The notes beneath the pieces were generated by a model that was not told the DNA's origin, searched no databases, and worked only from the letters and a program-made list of their open reading frames with translations. DNA of 64,000 nt from Campylobacter mucosalis (GTDB lineage Bacteria > Campylobacterota > Campylobacteria > Campylobacterales > Campylobacteraceae). Within the stretch, counting starts at the first letter, position 1. Each line of letters opens with the position of its first letter. Location: positions 1 through 64,000 of the forward strand of contig NZ_CP053831.1 of NCBI RefSeq assembly GCF_013372205.1, written 5' to 3'. This document shows positions 1-11,010 of the stretch, in pieces. The position numbers and the translations under genes were made by a program.

Positions 1-1308
1 TTGCTTGCAAATGAAATTTTAGAGATGCTTAAAGATAAAATATCCCCAAATGAGTATGATTTTTATATAAAACAGCTCAAATTTAACGAAAAAGCATCAA
101 ATGATGATAACATCGTATACAACGCACCAAACGAGATAATAGCAAAATTTATAAAGACAAAATATGCAGAAAAGATAGCCTATTTTTTTGAGGTAAAAAC
201 TGGTAAAAAAGTAAATATCACGATAAATACCCAAAATACGAAAAAATCAAATTTACGCACATCAAAAATTGACGTTAAAAAGATAAAAAGCACGGATTTA
301 ATTCAAGATCATACATTTGAAAATTTCGTTGTTGGCGAAACAAACCAGTTTGCATTTTTTGTTTCAAAAGAGGCAGCACAAAAGCCAGGAACCCAGTTTA
401 ACCCGCTATTTATCTACGGCGAAAGTGGCCTTGGTAAAACTCACCTACTTCACTCGATTGGAAATTTTTGTCTAAACACTGGAAAAATAGTCATTTGTGT
501 AACCAGTGAAGTTTTTATGAACGATTTTATATATAACCTAAAAAATAATATGATGGAGAAATTTCGCGAAAAGTATCGAAACTGTGATGTTTTACTTATA
601 GACGATGTCCAATTTTTGGGTAAAACTAGCGAAATTCAAAATGAATTTTTCCATACATTTAATGAAATTTATGGCAAAAATGGTCAAATTGTAATGACAT
701 CAGATAAACCACCAAAGACTTTAAAAGGCTTTGAAGAGCGTCTAAAAACACGCTTTGAATCTGGCTTGATAGCAGATATTACGCCACCTGATTTGGCTAC
801 AAAAATAGCCATTTTTCATAAAAAATGTGAAATAAATAATCTAAATTTAAACCAAGATATAATCAACTACATAACAACAAATTTAGGCGATAACATAAGA
901 GAAATAAATGGAGTTATAACAAACCTAAAAGCATATAAAACTATGCTAAATGAAGAGATTACGCTTGATCTTGCAAAAAACATAGTAAAAGATATGCTAA
1001 AAGAAAAGATGGAAAATGTAAGTTTAGAACGTATAATAGATATAGTTTGTAAAGAGCAAAACATAAAACCAAGCGACATAAAGAGCAAATCTAGGGTAAA
1101 AAATATAGTAAAAGCAAGACAAATAGCGATATATTTAATAAGAAATTTAACGTCAAATTCAATGCCACAAATTGCAAACTACTTTAATATGGGCGATCAC
1201 AGCAATGTAAGCAAAAATATCAAAAAGATAAACGAGCTTATAGAAAATGATGAAATTTTGAAGTTAAAAGTTGAAGAGATAAAAAATAAAATCATATCAA
1301 AAGGATAA
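1..1308 (+). CDS. dnaA: Chromosomal replication initiator DnaA
   Basis: Initiator ATPase that binds DnaA boxes and melts the origin. The 435-residue length is normal for Campylobacter. The AAA+ core has a Walker A motif GESGLGKT at residues 140-147 and a Walker B segment LLIDDVQF near residue 200. The C-terminal DNA-binding helix-turn-helix carries GDHSNVSKNI, a variant of the usual R/GDHxxV signature. The start is TTG at base 1, the first base of the window, so no upstream ribosome binding site can be seen. It is followed by a 154-bp gap with DnaA-box-like motifs and then dnaN, the usual dnaA-dnaN order. Identification is secure. Confidence 0.98.
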   Translation: MLANEILEMLKDKISPNEYDFYIKQLKFNEKASNDDNIVYNAPNEIIAKFIKTKYAEKIAYFFEVKTGKKVNITINTQNTKKSNLRTSKIDVKKIKSTDLIQDHTFENFVVGETNQFAFFVSKEAAQKPGTQFNPLFIYGESGLGKTHLLHSIGNFCLNTGKIVICVTSEVFMNDFIYNLKNNMMEKFREKYRNCDVLLIDDVQFLGKTSEIQNEFFHTFNEIYGKNGQIVMTSDKPPKTLKGFEERLKTRFESGLIADITPPDLATKIAIFHKKCEINNLNLNQDIINYITTNLGDNIREINGVITNLKAYKTMLNEEITLDLAKNIVKDMLKEKMENVSLERIIDIVCKEQNIKPSDIKSKSRVKNIVKARQIAIYLIRNLTSNSMPQIANYFNMGDHSNVSKNIKKINELIENDEILKLKVEEIKNKIISKG

Positions 1309-1319
1309 AATTAAATATG

Positions 1320-1410
1320 AAATTTGTGAAAAGCTGTGAAAATTATAAAAATTTAATTCACATACAAAATACGCAAATAAAGGGAAAAAATATGAGTTTT
1401 CACATTTTCA
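1320..1410. other. Candidate origin region with DnaA-box-like motifs
   Basis: The dnaA-dnaN gap holds four TTTTCACA/TTCACA-type motifs: TAATTCACA at 1354-1362 and GTTTTCACA at 1396-1404 on the plus strand, and two minus-strand copies whose TGTGAA ends lie at 1325-1330 and 1335-1340. Epsilonproteobacterial DnaA boxes resemble TTATTCACA, so these are near matches. Both flanks are AT-rich. The placement fits a Campylobacter-type oriC, but no binding can be shown from sequence and a further box cluster could lie upstream of dnaA, outside the window. Confidence 0.5.
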
Positions 1411-1462
1411 ACAACCCTACTAAGACTACTAAAAGAAATTTAAAAATAGACGGAGAAAAAAT

Positions 1463-2530
1463 ATGAAAGTCAGCATAAACAAAAACGTTCTTGAAAGCAT
1501 AGTTGTAAATACAAATCCGTATTTAGAAAAAAGAGATTTAAGTGCTATAACATCTCACATTTACATTTGTGCAAAAGATGGAGTACTAAACATAAGAGCA
1601 ACAGATCACGAAATAGGTCTTGCATACAAACTATCAAATGCAAAAATAATAGATGAAGGTTACGCAACTGCAAATGGTAAAAAACTTCTTGATATCATAA
1701 GAAGTCTAAAAGATGAAGATGTTATGCTTGAGAGCTTAAATAATTACCTTTATATAAAACAAAAAAACTCAAAGTATAAACTTCCAATGTATAAATTTGA
1801 AGATTTTCCAGAATTTCCAAATATACAAAACAAGGCAAAATTTGACATTGACGCTGTAATGCTTGGACGAAGCCTTAAAAAAATAATGCCAAGCATAGAT
1901 AGTAATAACCCAAAATTTGAACTAAATGGAGCTATGCTTGATATAAAAAATGGCTATATAAATATCGTAGGAACTGATACGAAACGTCTTTCGATTTTTA
2001 AATTTGAAACTCCAACACAGAGTGAATTTTCACTAATAATCCCAAAAAAAGCCATAAGTGAAATGCAAAAGCTATTTTTTGACAAGATTGAAATTTACTA
2101 CGATGAAAATGTTCTAATCGCACAAAGCTCAAATTTTGAGTTTTTTACAAAGCTGATAAATGGCAAATATCCAGATTATGATAAAGTAGTTCCAAAAGAG
2201 ATTAAAAAACGCCTAAAATTAAGTCGTGATAAGATGATTGATGGCATAAAAACCATATCGATGTTAAGCGATACGATAAAAATAACATTTGCACCTGAAA
2301 ATATAACTTTCGAAAGTATTATAGAAGATAATTCAGAAGCAAAAACAACTATTGATTATAAAACTGGACTTGATGAAGAGTTTTTTGTCGGCATAAAAAA
2401 TAGATATATGCTTGATTTTTTAAGTAGCATTGAAGATGATGATTTTGAACTTGGTTTTAACGACTCAAATTTAGCATTTATCGTTAGTTCAAAAGAGTTA
2501 AAAACAATCATAATGCCTATAAATTTATAA
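1463..2530 (+). CDS. dnaN: DNA polymerase III sliding clamp, beta subunit
   Basis: Processivity clamp that dimerises around DNA and tethers polymerase III. The 355-residue protein has the length and three-fold repeated architecture of Campylobacter DnaN. It ends in SKELKTIIMPINL, matching the conserved C-terminal MP(I/V)xL that lines the hydrophobic partner-binding pocket. The ATG is preceded by a purine-rich GGAG at 1451-1454. It lies directly after the candidate origin and 13 bp before gyrB, so the two are probably co-transcribed. Confidence 0.97.
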   Translation: MKVSINKNVLESIVVNTNPYLEKRDLSAITSHIYICAKDGVLNIRATDHEIGLAYKLSNAKIIDEGYATANGKKLLDIIRSLKDEDVMLESLNNYLYIKQKNSKYKLPMYKFEDFPEFPNIQNKAKFDIDAVMLGRSLKKIMPSIDSNNPKFELNGAMLDIKNGYINIVGTDTKRLSIFKFETPTQSEFSLIIPKKAISEMQKLFFDKIEIYYDENVLIAQSSNFEFFTKLINGKYPDYDKVVPKEIKKRLKLSRDKMIDGIKTISMLSDTIKITFAPENITFESIIEDNSEAKTTIDYKTGLDEEFFVGIKNRYMLDFLSSIEDDDFELGFNDSNLAFIVSSKELKTIIMPINL

Positions 2531-2543
2531 GAAAAGAGATTAA

Positions 2544-6247
<3,704 letters not shown>

Positions 6248-6251
6248 AAAA

Positions 6252-6869
6252 ATGAGTGAAAATTTACGATACGGAGAGCAAATTTTAAAGGAATTTGACC
6301 CAGAAACTGATTTAGAAATTTGGCAAAATAAGCACGAGCGTGATTATTTGATTAAAATTACCTTGCCAGAGTTTTGCTGTCTTTGCCCACGTTCTGGCTA
6401 CCCTGATTTTGCCACCATTTACGTTGAATACGTGCCAAACAAGCTTGTTGTGGAGCTAAAAGCGATCAAACTTTACATAAACAGCTTTATGGGGCGAAAT
6501 ATCAGCCACGAGGATAGCATAAATGAAATTTACTCGCTTTTAGAGAGAAAGTTAGAGCCAAAATATCTAAAAATAGTTGGCGATTTTAACCCGCGTGGAA
6601 ATGTGCATACCGTGATAGAAATTTGCAGTGATAGCGTTATAAAAAAGCAAAATGAGCCACAACTAAGAAGCGAAAATAGAGCAAATGGTGCAAGACGTAT
6701 AGAAGAGAGAGAAAAAGATAGAAAAAGAGATGAAAAAAGAGGCGGTTTGAGGGATTTTAAAGGTGATAAAAAGCGTGATGAGAAACCAAAAAGAGGCTTA
6801 AAAGAGGGTTTTAGAAAACCAGCCTTTGCAGACGATAAAAAGCCAAGAGTAGTGAAAAAAGATAGATGA
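6252..6869 (+). CDS. queF: NADPH-dependent preQ0 reductase QueF with basic C-terminal extension
   Basis: Reduces 7-cyano-7-deazaguanine (preQ0) to preQ1 in queuosine tRNA modification. The single-domain (unimodal) QueF core occupies residues about 1-135. The catalytic cysteine is C45 in CPRSGYPD and the general acid D52; the substrate segment reads KLYINSFMGRNISHED. Residues about 140-205 are an unusual tail very rich in Lys, Arg, Glu and Asp, absent from typical QueF proteins of about 130-165 residues. The tail looks disordered and could bind RNA, but that is inference. It overlaps the next gene by 4 bp. Confidence 0.93.
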   Translation: MSENLRYGEQILKEFDPETDLEIWQNKHERDYLIKITLPEFCCLCPRSGYPDFATIYVEYVPNKLVVELKAIKLYINSFMGRNISHEDSINEIYSLLERKLEPKYLKIVGDFNPRGNVHTVIEICSDSVIKKQNEPQLRSENRANGARRIEEREKDRKRDEKRGGLRDFKGDKKRDEKPKRGLKEGFRKPAFADDKKPRVVKKDR

Positions 6870-8092
6870 TAAGTGCAAAGCTGATTGAACATATCTTTAA
6901 AGCCGCCTCAATTTCACGCTGGAATGACTATCCAAAAATGGCAAATTTAGTTGAGCTTGACAAACAGGCTCACAAATTTATCATCGCCTATTTTTTAGCA
7001 AAACTTGAAAAAGACGTGGATATAAACTTCATCATTGAAGCTGGAATTTTTGAGTTTTTAAGCCGTGTGGTAGTCACTGACATACGACCTGACGTCTTTC
7101 ATCATATACAAAAGAGTAAAAAAGAGCAGGTAAATTCGTGGGTTATAAACGAGCTTGAAGATTTAATAAGCCAGATTAATGGCGGAGAATTTTTTAATCG
7201 TCTTAAAAACTATCTGCAAAATAGCGATAAATCGCACGAAAAAGAGCGTCTAATCCTAAAAGCAGCCAGTTATCTAGCCACACGTTGGGAATTTTCTATC
7301 GTCTATCAAACAAGCCAGTTTTTAAGCGATATAAACGAGCTAAAACGCAAGGTTGATGAGGAGCTTGAAGATTATTTTGAGCTAATTGGAGTGCGTAAAA
7401 TCGCGATGAATCAAAAACTAGCCAAACTAGTTGATTTAAGCGGACGGCTTAGATTTCAAAAACGCTGGGCTCAAACGCCACGAATCCCTGAAACTGCGGT
7501 GCTTGGGCATATGCTTGTTGTTGCGATTTTAAGCTATTTTTACTCACTAAAAGTAAATGCGTGTGAAAAAAGAGCAGAAAATAACTTCTTTTGTGCCTTG
7601 TTTCACGACCTACCAGAGAGCTTAACTCGTGACATCATAAGCCCCGTAAAATACGGCATAAAAGGGCTAAATGAGATTATAAATGAGTATGAGATGAGAC
7701 TTATTGATGAGCAAATTTTGCCATTTGTGCCTGAAAATTTTAGAGATGAGTTTAGCTATATTTTAGGTATTAGAAGCCAGGGCGAGAAATTTATTAAAGA
7801 TGAGTTTGAAAACCGCACTTTTGAGCATAAAATTTTGCCATTTGACGGCACACTTGATAATGTCAATGAAAACCGCTTTAAAGCAATTGACGGCAAAGCC
7901 CTAAAATACTGCGATAAACTAGCTGCTTACATTGAGGCTGGGATTTCGATAAGCTATGGTGTTAAGTCAAAAGAGTTGCTTGACGGCTTTAAAAATATGT
8001 ATAGATTTTTTATGGAGAAGCCAAGCGTTAATGGGGTGAATTTTTATGAAATTTGTAAGGATTTTAACGCGCATTTTAATTTAGAGGTTTAA
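6866..8092 (+). CDS. HD-domain protein
   Basis: 408-residue soluble protein of the HD phosphohydrolase superfamily. A metal-binding set typical of HD proteins is visible in the second half: H215, the doublet H247-D248 in FHDLPESLTRD, and D256. The N-terminal half has another HD-like first helix (DKQAHKFIIAYFLA, H36) but no clear doublet. It resembles YfbR-like nucleotidase/HD proteins conserved in Campylobacter. Substrate cannot be deduced. The gene overlaps queF by 4 bp (ATGA) and its stop codon abuts the 3' end of the convergent SRP RNA. Confidence 0.75.
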   Translation: MISAKLIEHIFKAASISRWNDYPKMANLVELDKQAHKFIIAYFLAKLEKDVDINFIIEAGIFEFLSRVVVTDIRPDVFHHIQKSKKEQVNSWVINELEDLISQINGGEFFNRLKNYLQNSDKSHEKERLILKAASYLATRWEFSIVYQTSQFLSDINELKRKVDEELEDYFELIGVRKIAMNQKLAKLVDLSGRLRFQKRWAQTPRIPETAVLGHMLVVAILSYFYSLKVNACEKRAENNFFCALFHDLPESLTRDIISPVKYGIKGLNEIINEYEMRLIDEQILPFVPENFRDEFSYILGIRSQGEKFIKDEFENRTFEHKILPFDGTLDNVNENRFKAIDGKALKYCDKLAAYIEAGISISYGVKSKELLDGFKNMYRFFMEKPSVNGVNFYEICKDFNAHFNLEV

Positions 8093-8094
8093 AA

Positions 8095-8206
8095 CCCCCT
8101 CTCAGATGGCTGCGGCACACACTATTTACAAGTGCTCTGCTGTGTTCCCACCCTGAAGCGGTGCCCATAAGTAGCATTGCACAGGTCTAAGAAGGAGCAA
8201 AGGGGA
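8095..8206 (-). ncRNA. ffs: Small SRP RNA (4.5S-type)
   Basis: The minus strand contains the conserved domain IV tip of signal recognition particle RNA: CAGG, stem GUG, tetraloop GGAA, stem CAC, then AGCAG (plus strand about 8148-8166). This is the Ffh-binding symmetric/asymmetric loop arrangement. Flanking sequence folds back so that 5' CCCCU pairs with 3' AGGGGG near the ends, giving one long hairpin of about 112 nt. The RNA is followed by a short U run at the stop of the HD gene. Ends are approximate. Confidence 0.9.
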
Positions 8207-8207
8207 T

Positions 8208-8213
8208 TTTATA
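8208..8213 (-). promoter_or_regulatory. -10 element for the SRP RNA
   Basis: Reading the minus strand, TATAAA lies immediately upstream of the predicted RNA 5' end. This fits the strong -10, weak -35 promoters of Campylobacter. The start site would fall around 8202-8205. Confidence 0.5.
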
Positions 8214-8247
8214 GAAATTTTGCTTAAATTTTAGTAAAGGATTTTTT

Positions 8248-8655
8248 ATGATAGACGCTTTTGATATTGTAAAAATGGTAAAAAGTGATATTTACCAAAA
8301 TGCACTAAAAGAGTGCGTTAAATATTCTAAAATTAAATACAAAGATGATGAAATTTCAATTAGCTCTTGCCTAGAGCCTGAAAGAGTTATAAAGTTATCA
8401 GAAGTTAGCATTTTAAACATAATTTCTAGCATAAACTCGAGGAAATTTAGGGCATTTTTTTGCTCTTTAATAAATCTACAAACCGATATTGGATACGTAG
8501 ATAGCGATAAAATTTATGATAACAACGCATTAGTTTTACCCGCTATATATTTTTATTTTTTAGAAAACAGTCTTGAAAATGAGCTTGAAAAATTTGTTAA
8601 AAAACTCGGTATGGATAGCTCATTTTATGAGAATTTGATACTTTTAGAGCATTAA
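8248..8655 (+). CDS. Hypothetical protein
   Basis: 135 residues, soluble, no signal peptide or membrane segment and no recognised motif. An AAAGGA ribosome-binding sequence lies at 8236-8241. It is separated by one base from the next hypothetical gene and the two form a pair. I do not recognise the family; it looks like an ordinary Campylobacter core hypothetical with codon use like its neighbours. Confidence 0.7.
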   Translation: MIDAFDIVKMVKSDIYQNALKECVKYSKIKYKDDEISISSCLEPERVIKLSEVSILNIISSINSRKFRAFFCSLINLQTDIGYVDSDKIYDNNALVLPAIYFYFLENSLENELEKFVKKLGMDSSFYENLILLEH

Positions 8656-8656
8656 A

Positions 8657-9082
8657 ATGGGTTTTAAATTTAGGTTTTTATCCGCTTTTAGGGAATTTTT
8701 GATATATCATCACAAATCTCTTGAATTTCGTGCAAAAGTTTTTGCGTCCATAATTGCAGCAAAGCTTGATCCAGACGAAGATGACTTTGATGCTTTACTA
8801 GACATAGCTTCTGAAATCTACGATAAAGATGAGGATAGAAAGAGCTTTTTGGTTCAAACTACAAAAGAGTATGTATCAAAGGTAAAAAAGCGAGATTATA
8901 TAACGCTAGACGCTTTGCTTTTAAGTATCGATAAGGATATGAAAGACCACCCAAGATATGCTAAAAAGATCGATTTTTCGCACCTTCGGCGATTTATAAA
9001 CGGATGTGAAGATGAGGTCATAGTCCAGCAAAGAGTGTATGAGTTTTTGATAAATGAAGTCAAAATTTATCTACCAAATTGA
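8657..9082 (+). CDS. Hypothetical protein
   Basis: 141 residues, predicted mostly helical and soluble, with an acidic stretch DPDEDDFD near residue 38. The alternating helices with DPDEDDFDALLDIASEIYDKDEDR loosely recall TerB-like acidic helical proteins, but no diagnostic residues allow assignment. It is probably co-transcribed with the preceding small gene, whose stop ends one base upstream. Confidence 0.7.
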   Translation: MGFKFRFLSAFREFLIYHHKSLEFRAKVFASIIAAKLDPDEDDFDALLDIASEIYDKDEDRKSFLVQTTKEYVSKVKKRDYITLDALLLSIDKDMKDHPRYAKKIDFSHLRRFINGCEDEVIVQQRVYEFLINEVKIYLPN

Positions 9083-9144
9083 CCTAAATCATTGAAAATA
9101 AGACAATAAATATCTAAAATATCAGAAATTTTCTAAGGAGCAAA

Positions 9145-9588
9145 ATGCAAACGATTTATCCATACGTGCAACTTATCCACATGATATGTGCTATCATTTT
9201 TTTAGGTTTTATATTTTTTGATGTTGTCATTTTTTCTAGGCTAAAAAATGTGCTTGGAAGCGATTTTGAGCGCGTTAAGAGTGCTATTAGCTCAAAAGCG
9301 ATAAAGATAATGCCAATATGCCTTTTACTGCTGTTTTTGACTGGCGGTATGATGATGAGTACTTGGGTCGGCTCAAAAGCTGGTGGCTACTTTAATACTC
9401 CGCTTCAACAGGTCTTTATGCTAAAGGTTATACTAGCTGCCGTGCTTGGTTGTGGTGTGATTTTTAACCTTACACATAGGGCTTTAGGCAAACAACCGCC
9501 TAAATTTATGAGAGAAAATTTACACAAAATCGCTTTTGTTTTTGGCTTTATTATCGTAATTTGTGCCAAAGTAATGTTTTTAGTTTAA
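9145..9588 (+). CDS. CopD-like integral membrane protein
   Basis: 147 residues with four hydrophobic segments (about 8-28, 52-70, 88-107 and 127-146). Histidines lie at helix ends (IHMICA, LTHRALG). The pattern matches small CopD/DUF2269-type inner-membrane proteins found in epsilonproteobacteria; copper handling is suggested for the family but not shown. A good AAGGAG ribosome binding site precedes the ATG. Its stop overlaps the end of the convergent nrdG by 4 bp. Confidence 0.6.
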   Translation: MQTIYPYVQLIHMICAIIFLGFIFFDVVIFSRLKNVLGSDFERVKSAISSKAIKIMPICLLLLFLTGGMMMSTWVGSKAGGYFNTPLQQVFMLKVILAAVLGCGVIFNLTHRALGKQPPKFMRENLHKIAFVFGFIIVICAKVMFLV

Positions 9589-10265
9589 AAATTTCGTAGT
9601 TTTATATCTAAATTTGTCTTGATTTTTGTGGTATCAAAGCTGTTTTTTGGCTCATTTAAAGAGCCAAAATTTTGACTTGTAGGTAAGAAATTTTGTAAAA
9701 AATAGCTGTTTTTATAGCCATTTTGCTCTAAAAATTTTGCCATTTTTGATATATCGTCTTCGTTTAAAATATCAGCGTGAATTGTCGTTCTAACTTCAAA
9801 TTCAAAGTCTAAATCTATTAAAAACCGCAAGGTTTTAGCAAAATTTTCATATAAATTTGAGCCAGTAACGGCGTGAAATTTCTCTTTTGTCGCCTTAAAG
9901 TCAAGTGAGATAAAGTCGATTAGATTTTGGCTTATTGCCGTTTTTAAAACGTTAAAATTTGTCCCGTTCGTATCTACTTTGATCTTGAAATTTCGCCTTT
10001 TAACCTCGCCTAAAAGCTCTAAAAAATGCGGACTTAATGTGCATTCTCCACCGCTAAATACGATACCTTCAAGTCTATTTTGTCGCTCGTTTAGAAATTT
10101 CATCAGCTCATCAAAGGTTATTTTGCCCTTGCCAAGCACGACAGGGACGTTGTAGCAATACTTACAACGCATATTGCATTCACTAAACCAAAGCACTGCT
10201 GATAGCGTATCGGTGTAGTCAGTCATCGTAAAAGGCGTGATGTCAAAGATATTTAGATTTTTCAT
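9585..10265 (-). CDS. nrdG: Anaerobic ribonucleotide reductase activating enzyme NrdG
   Basis: Radical SAM enzyme that installs the glycyl radical on NrdD. The cluster-binding CxxxCxxC is C30-NMR-C34-KY-C37. The GGECTLSPHF segment is the SAM-binding GGE motif. The 226-residue length is in the range of epsilonproteobacterial NrdG-type activases. It lies downstream of nrdD on the same strand, but 741 bp away, because a separate small glycyl-radical ORF and an Abi-like gene intervene. Confidence 0.88.
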   Translation of the reverse strand: MKNLNIFDITPFTMTDYTDTLSAVLWFSECNMRCKYCYNVPVVLGKGKITFDELMKFLNERQNRLEGIVFSGGECTLSPHFLELLGEVKRRNFKIKVDTNGTNFNVLKTAISQNLIDFISLDFKATKEKFHAVTGSNLYENFAKTLRFLIDLDFEFEVRTTIHADILNEDDISKMAKFLEQNGYKNSYFLQNFLPTSQNFGSLNEPKNSFDTTKIKTNLDIKLRNF

Positions 10266-10367
10266 TTTATGTTTATTTCATCTTATGTTTGCTATAATTT
10301 GCCTACATTCACGGCGGAGCTTATTATCCGCCATTTAAATACTCAATTAAACCGCTATCAAAACATT

Positions 10368-10856
10368 TTAAAATATCGTTAAAAAGCACTCTATTTTGGT
10401 TGGCTCTATGCCTATAATTGTTTTGCCACGCTTTGTAGATAGTCTTGGCGTTTTGTTTTCATTTAATTTGTATAAATTTTCAAAGTGAAACGCCCTGTTC
10501 CTAATCGTTCTTACTAGCGAATATGCAAACCAAACCTTTTGATAGTTTAAAAGTTTGTTGTTTTTGTTGCCTTTTGAGTAATCTCTAAAATCAATATTGC
10601 CAAAATCCACGATTTTATTGTGAATTTTCTCATTATCCATTAGCTCCACCCAATATCCAAGCGTCTGACGTGAGATAAATGTATCATCTTTTATATTAAA
10701 CGTTTTAGCCACTTTGTTTCGTGTGATAATCTCTATAACGCCAAGTTTATCGCTTATGTTTTTTATGAGCTTAAAATTTGCTATATGCTCGTCATCATCG
10801 GCGTAGCTACTAAGTCGCTCTTTTGAAAATAGCTCAATTTTCCTATCGCTAGTCAT
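10368..10856 (-). CDS. Abi-family/HEPN-like protein
   Basis: 162 residues. The middle (RQTLGYWVELM) and the C-terminal segment RTIRNRAFHFENLYK resemble Abi_2/Abi family proteins. R119-x4-H124 fits the R-x4-6-H signature of HEPN RNases. Family members act in abortive phage infection or as unassigned toxins; function here is inference. Its ATG lies inside the last codons of the NrdD glycyl-radical ORF (8-bp overlap ATGACTAG), so it is translationally coupled to the nrd operon. It separates nrdD from nrdG, suggesting an insertion or recruited gene. Confidence 0.55.
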   Translation of the reverse strand: MTSDRKIELFSKERLSSYADDDEHIANFKLIKNISDKLGVIEIITRNKVAKTFNIKDDTFISRQTLGYWVELMDNEKIHNKIVDFGNIDFRDYSKGNKNNKLLNYQKVWFAYSLVRTIRNRAFHFENLYKLNENKTPRLSTKRGKTIIGIEPTKIECFLTIF

Positions 10857-11010
10857 TTATGCACTCAACAAATTTCACTCTCTCCTTGTGTTCGCCTTTC
10901 TTGCCTAGATTAAAGCTCTCAACAGGGCGATGATAGCCCATTACACGTGTATAAACCACACATTTTGTGCGTTTGTCAGCGTATTTTTTTAAAATTTCAT
11001 CTCTTTTCAT
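10849..11010 (-). CDS. NrdD glycyl-radical C-terminal subunit (separate ORF)
   Basis: 53 residues. The centre reads CVVYTRVMGYHRPVESFN followed by GKKGEHKERVKF. This is the conserved C-terminal tail of class III ribonucleotide reductase, in which the Gly of RVxGY (here G25) carries the catalytic glycyl radical. The large NrdD ORF stops before this segment. The ATG overlaps the NrdD TGA (ATGA, 11007-11010), and an AAGGAG ribosome binding site lies within the nrdD end about 6 bases upstream, so separate translation is likely, in a different frame. It presumably assembles with NrdD and is the target of NrdG. Function is inferred from sequence match to fused NrdD proteins. Confidence 0.85.
   Translation of the reverse strand: MKRDEILKKYADKRTKCVVYTRVMGYHRPVESFNLGKKGEHKERVKFVECIND

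Noticed and set aside
10302-10330. Small GGCGGA...TCCGCC hairpin upstream of nrdG as a terminator
   Set aside because: No T run follows it on the minus strand and nrdG lies just downstream; role unclear, so not listed as a feature.
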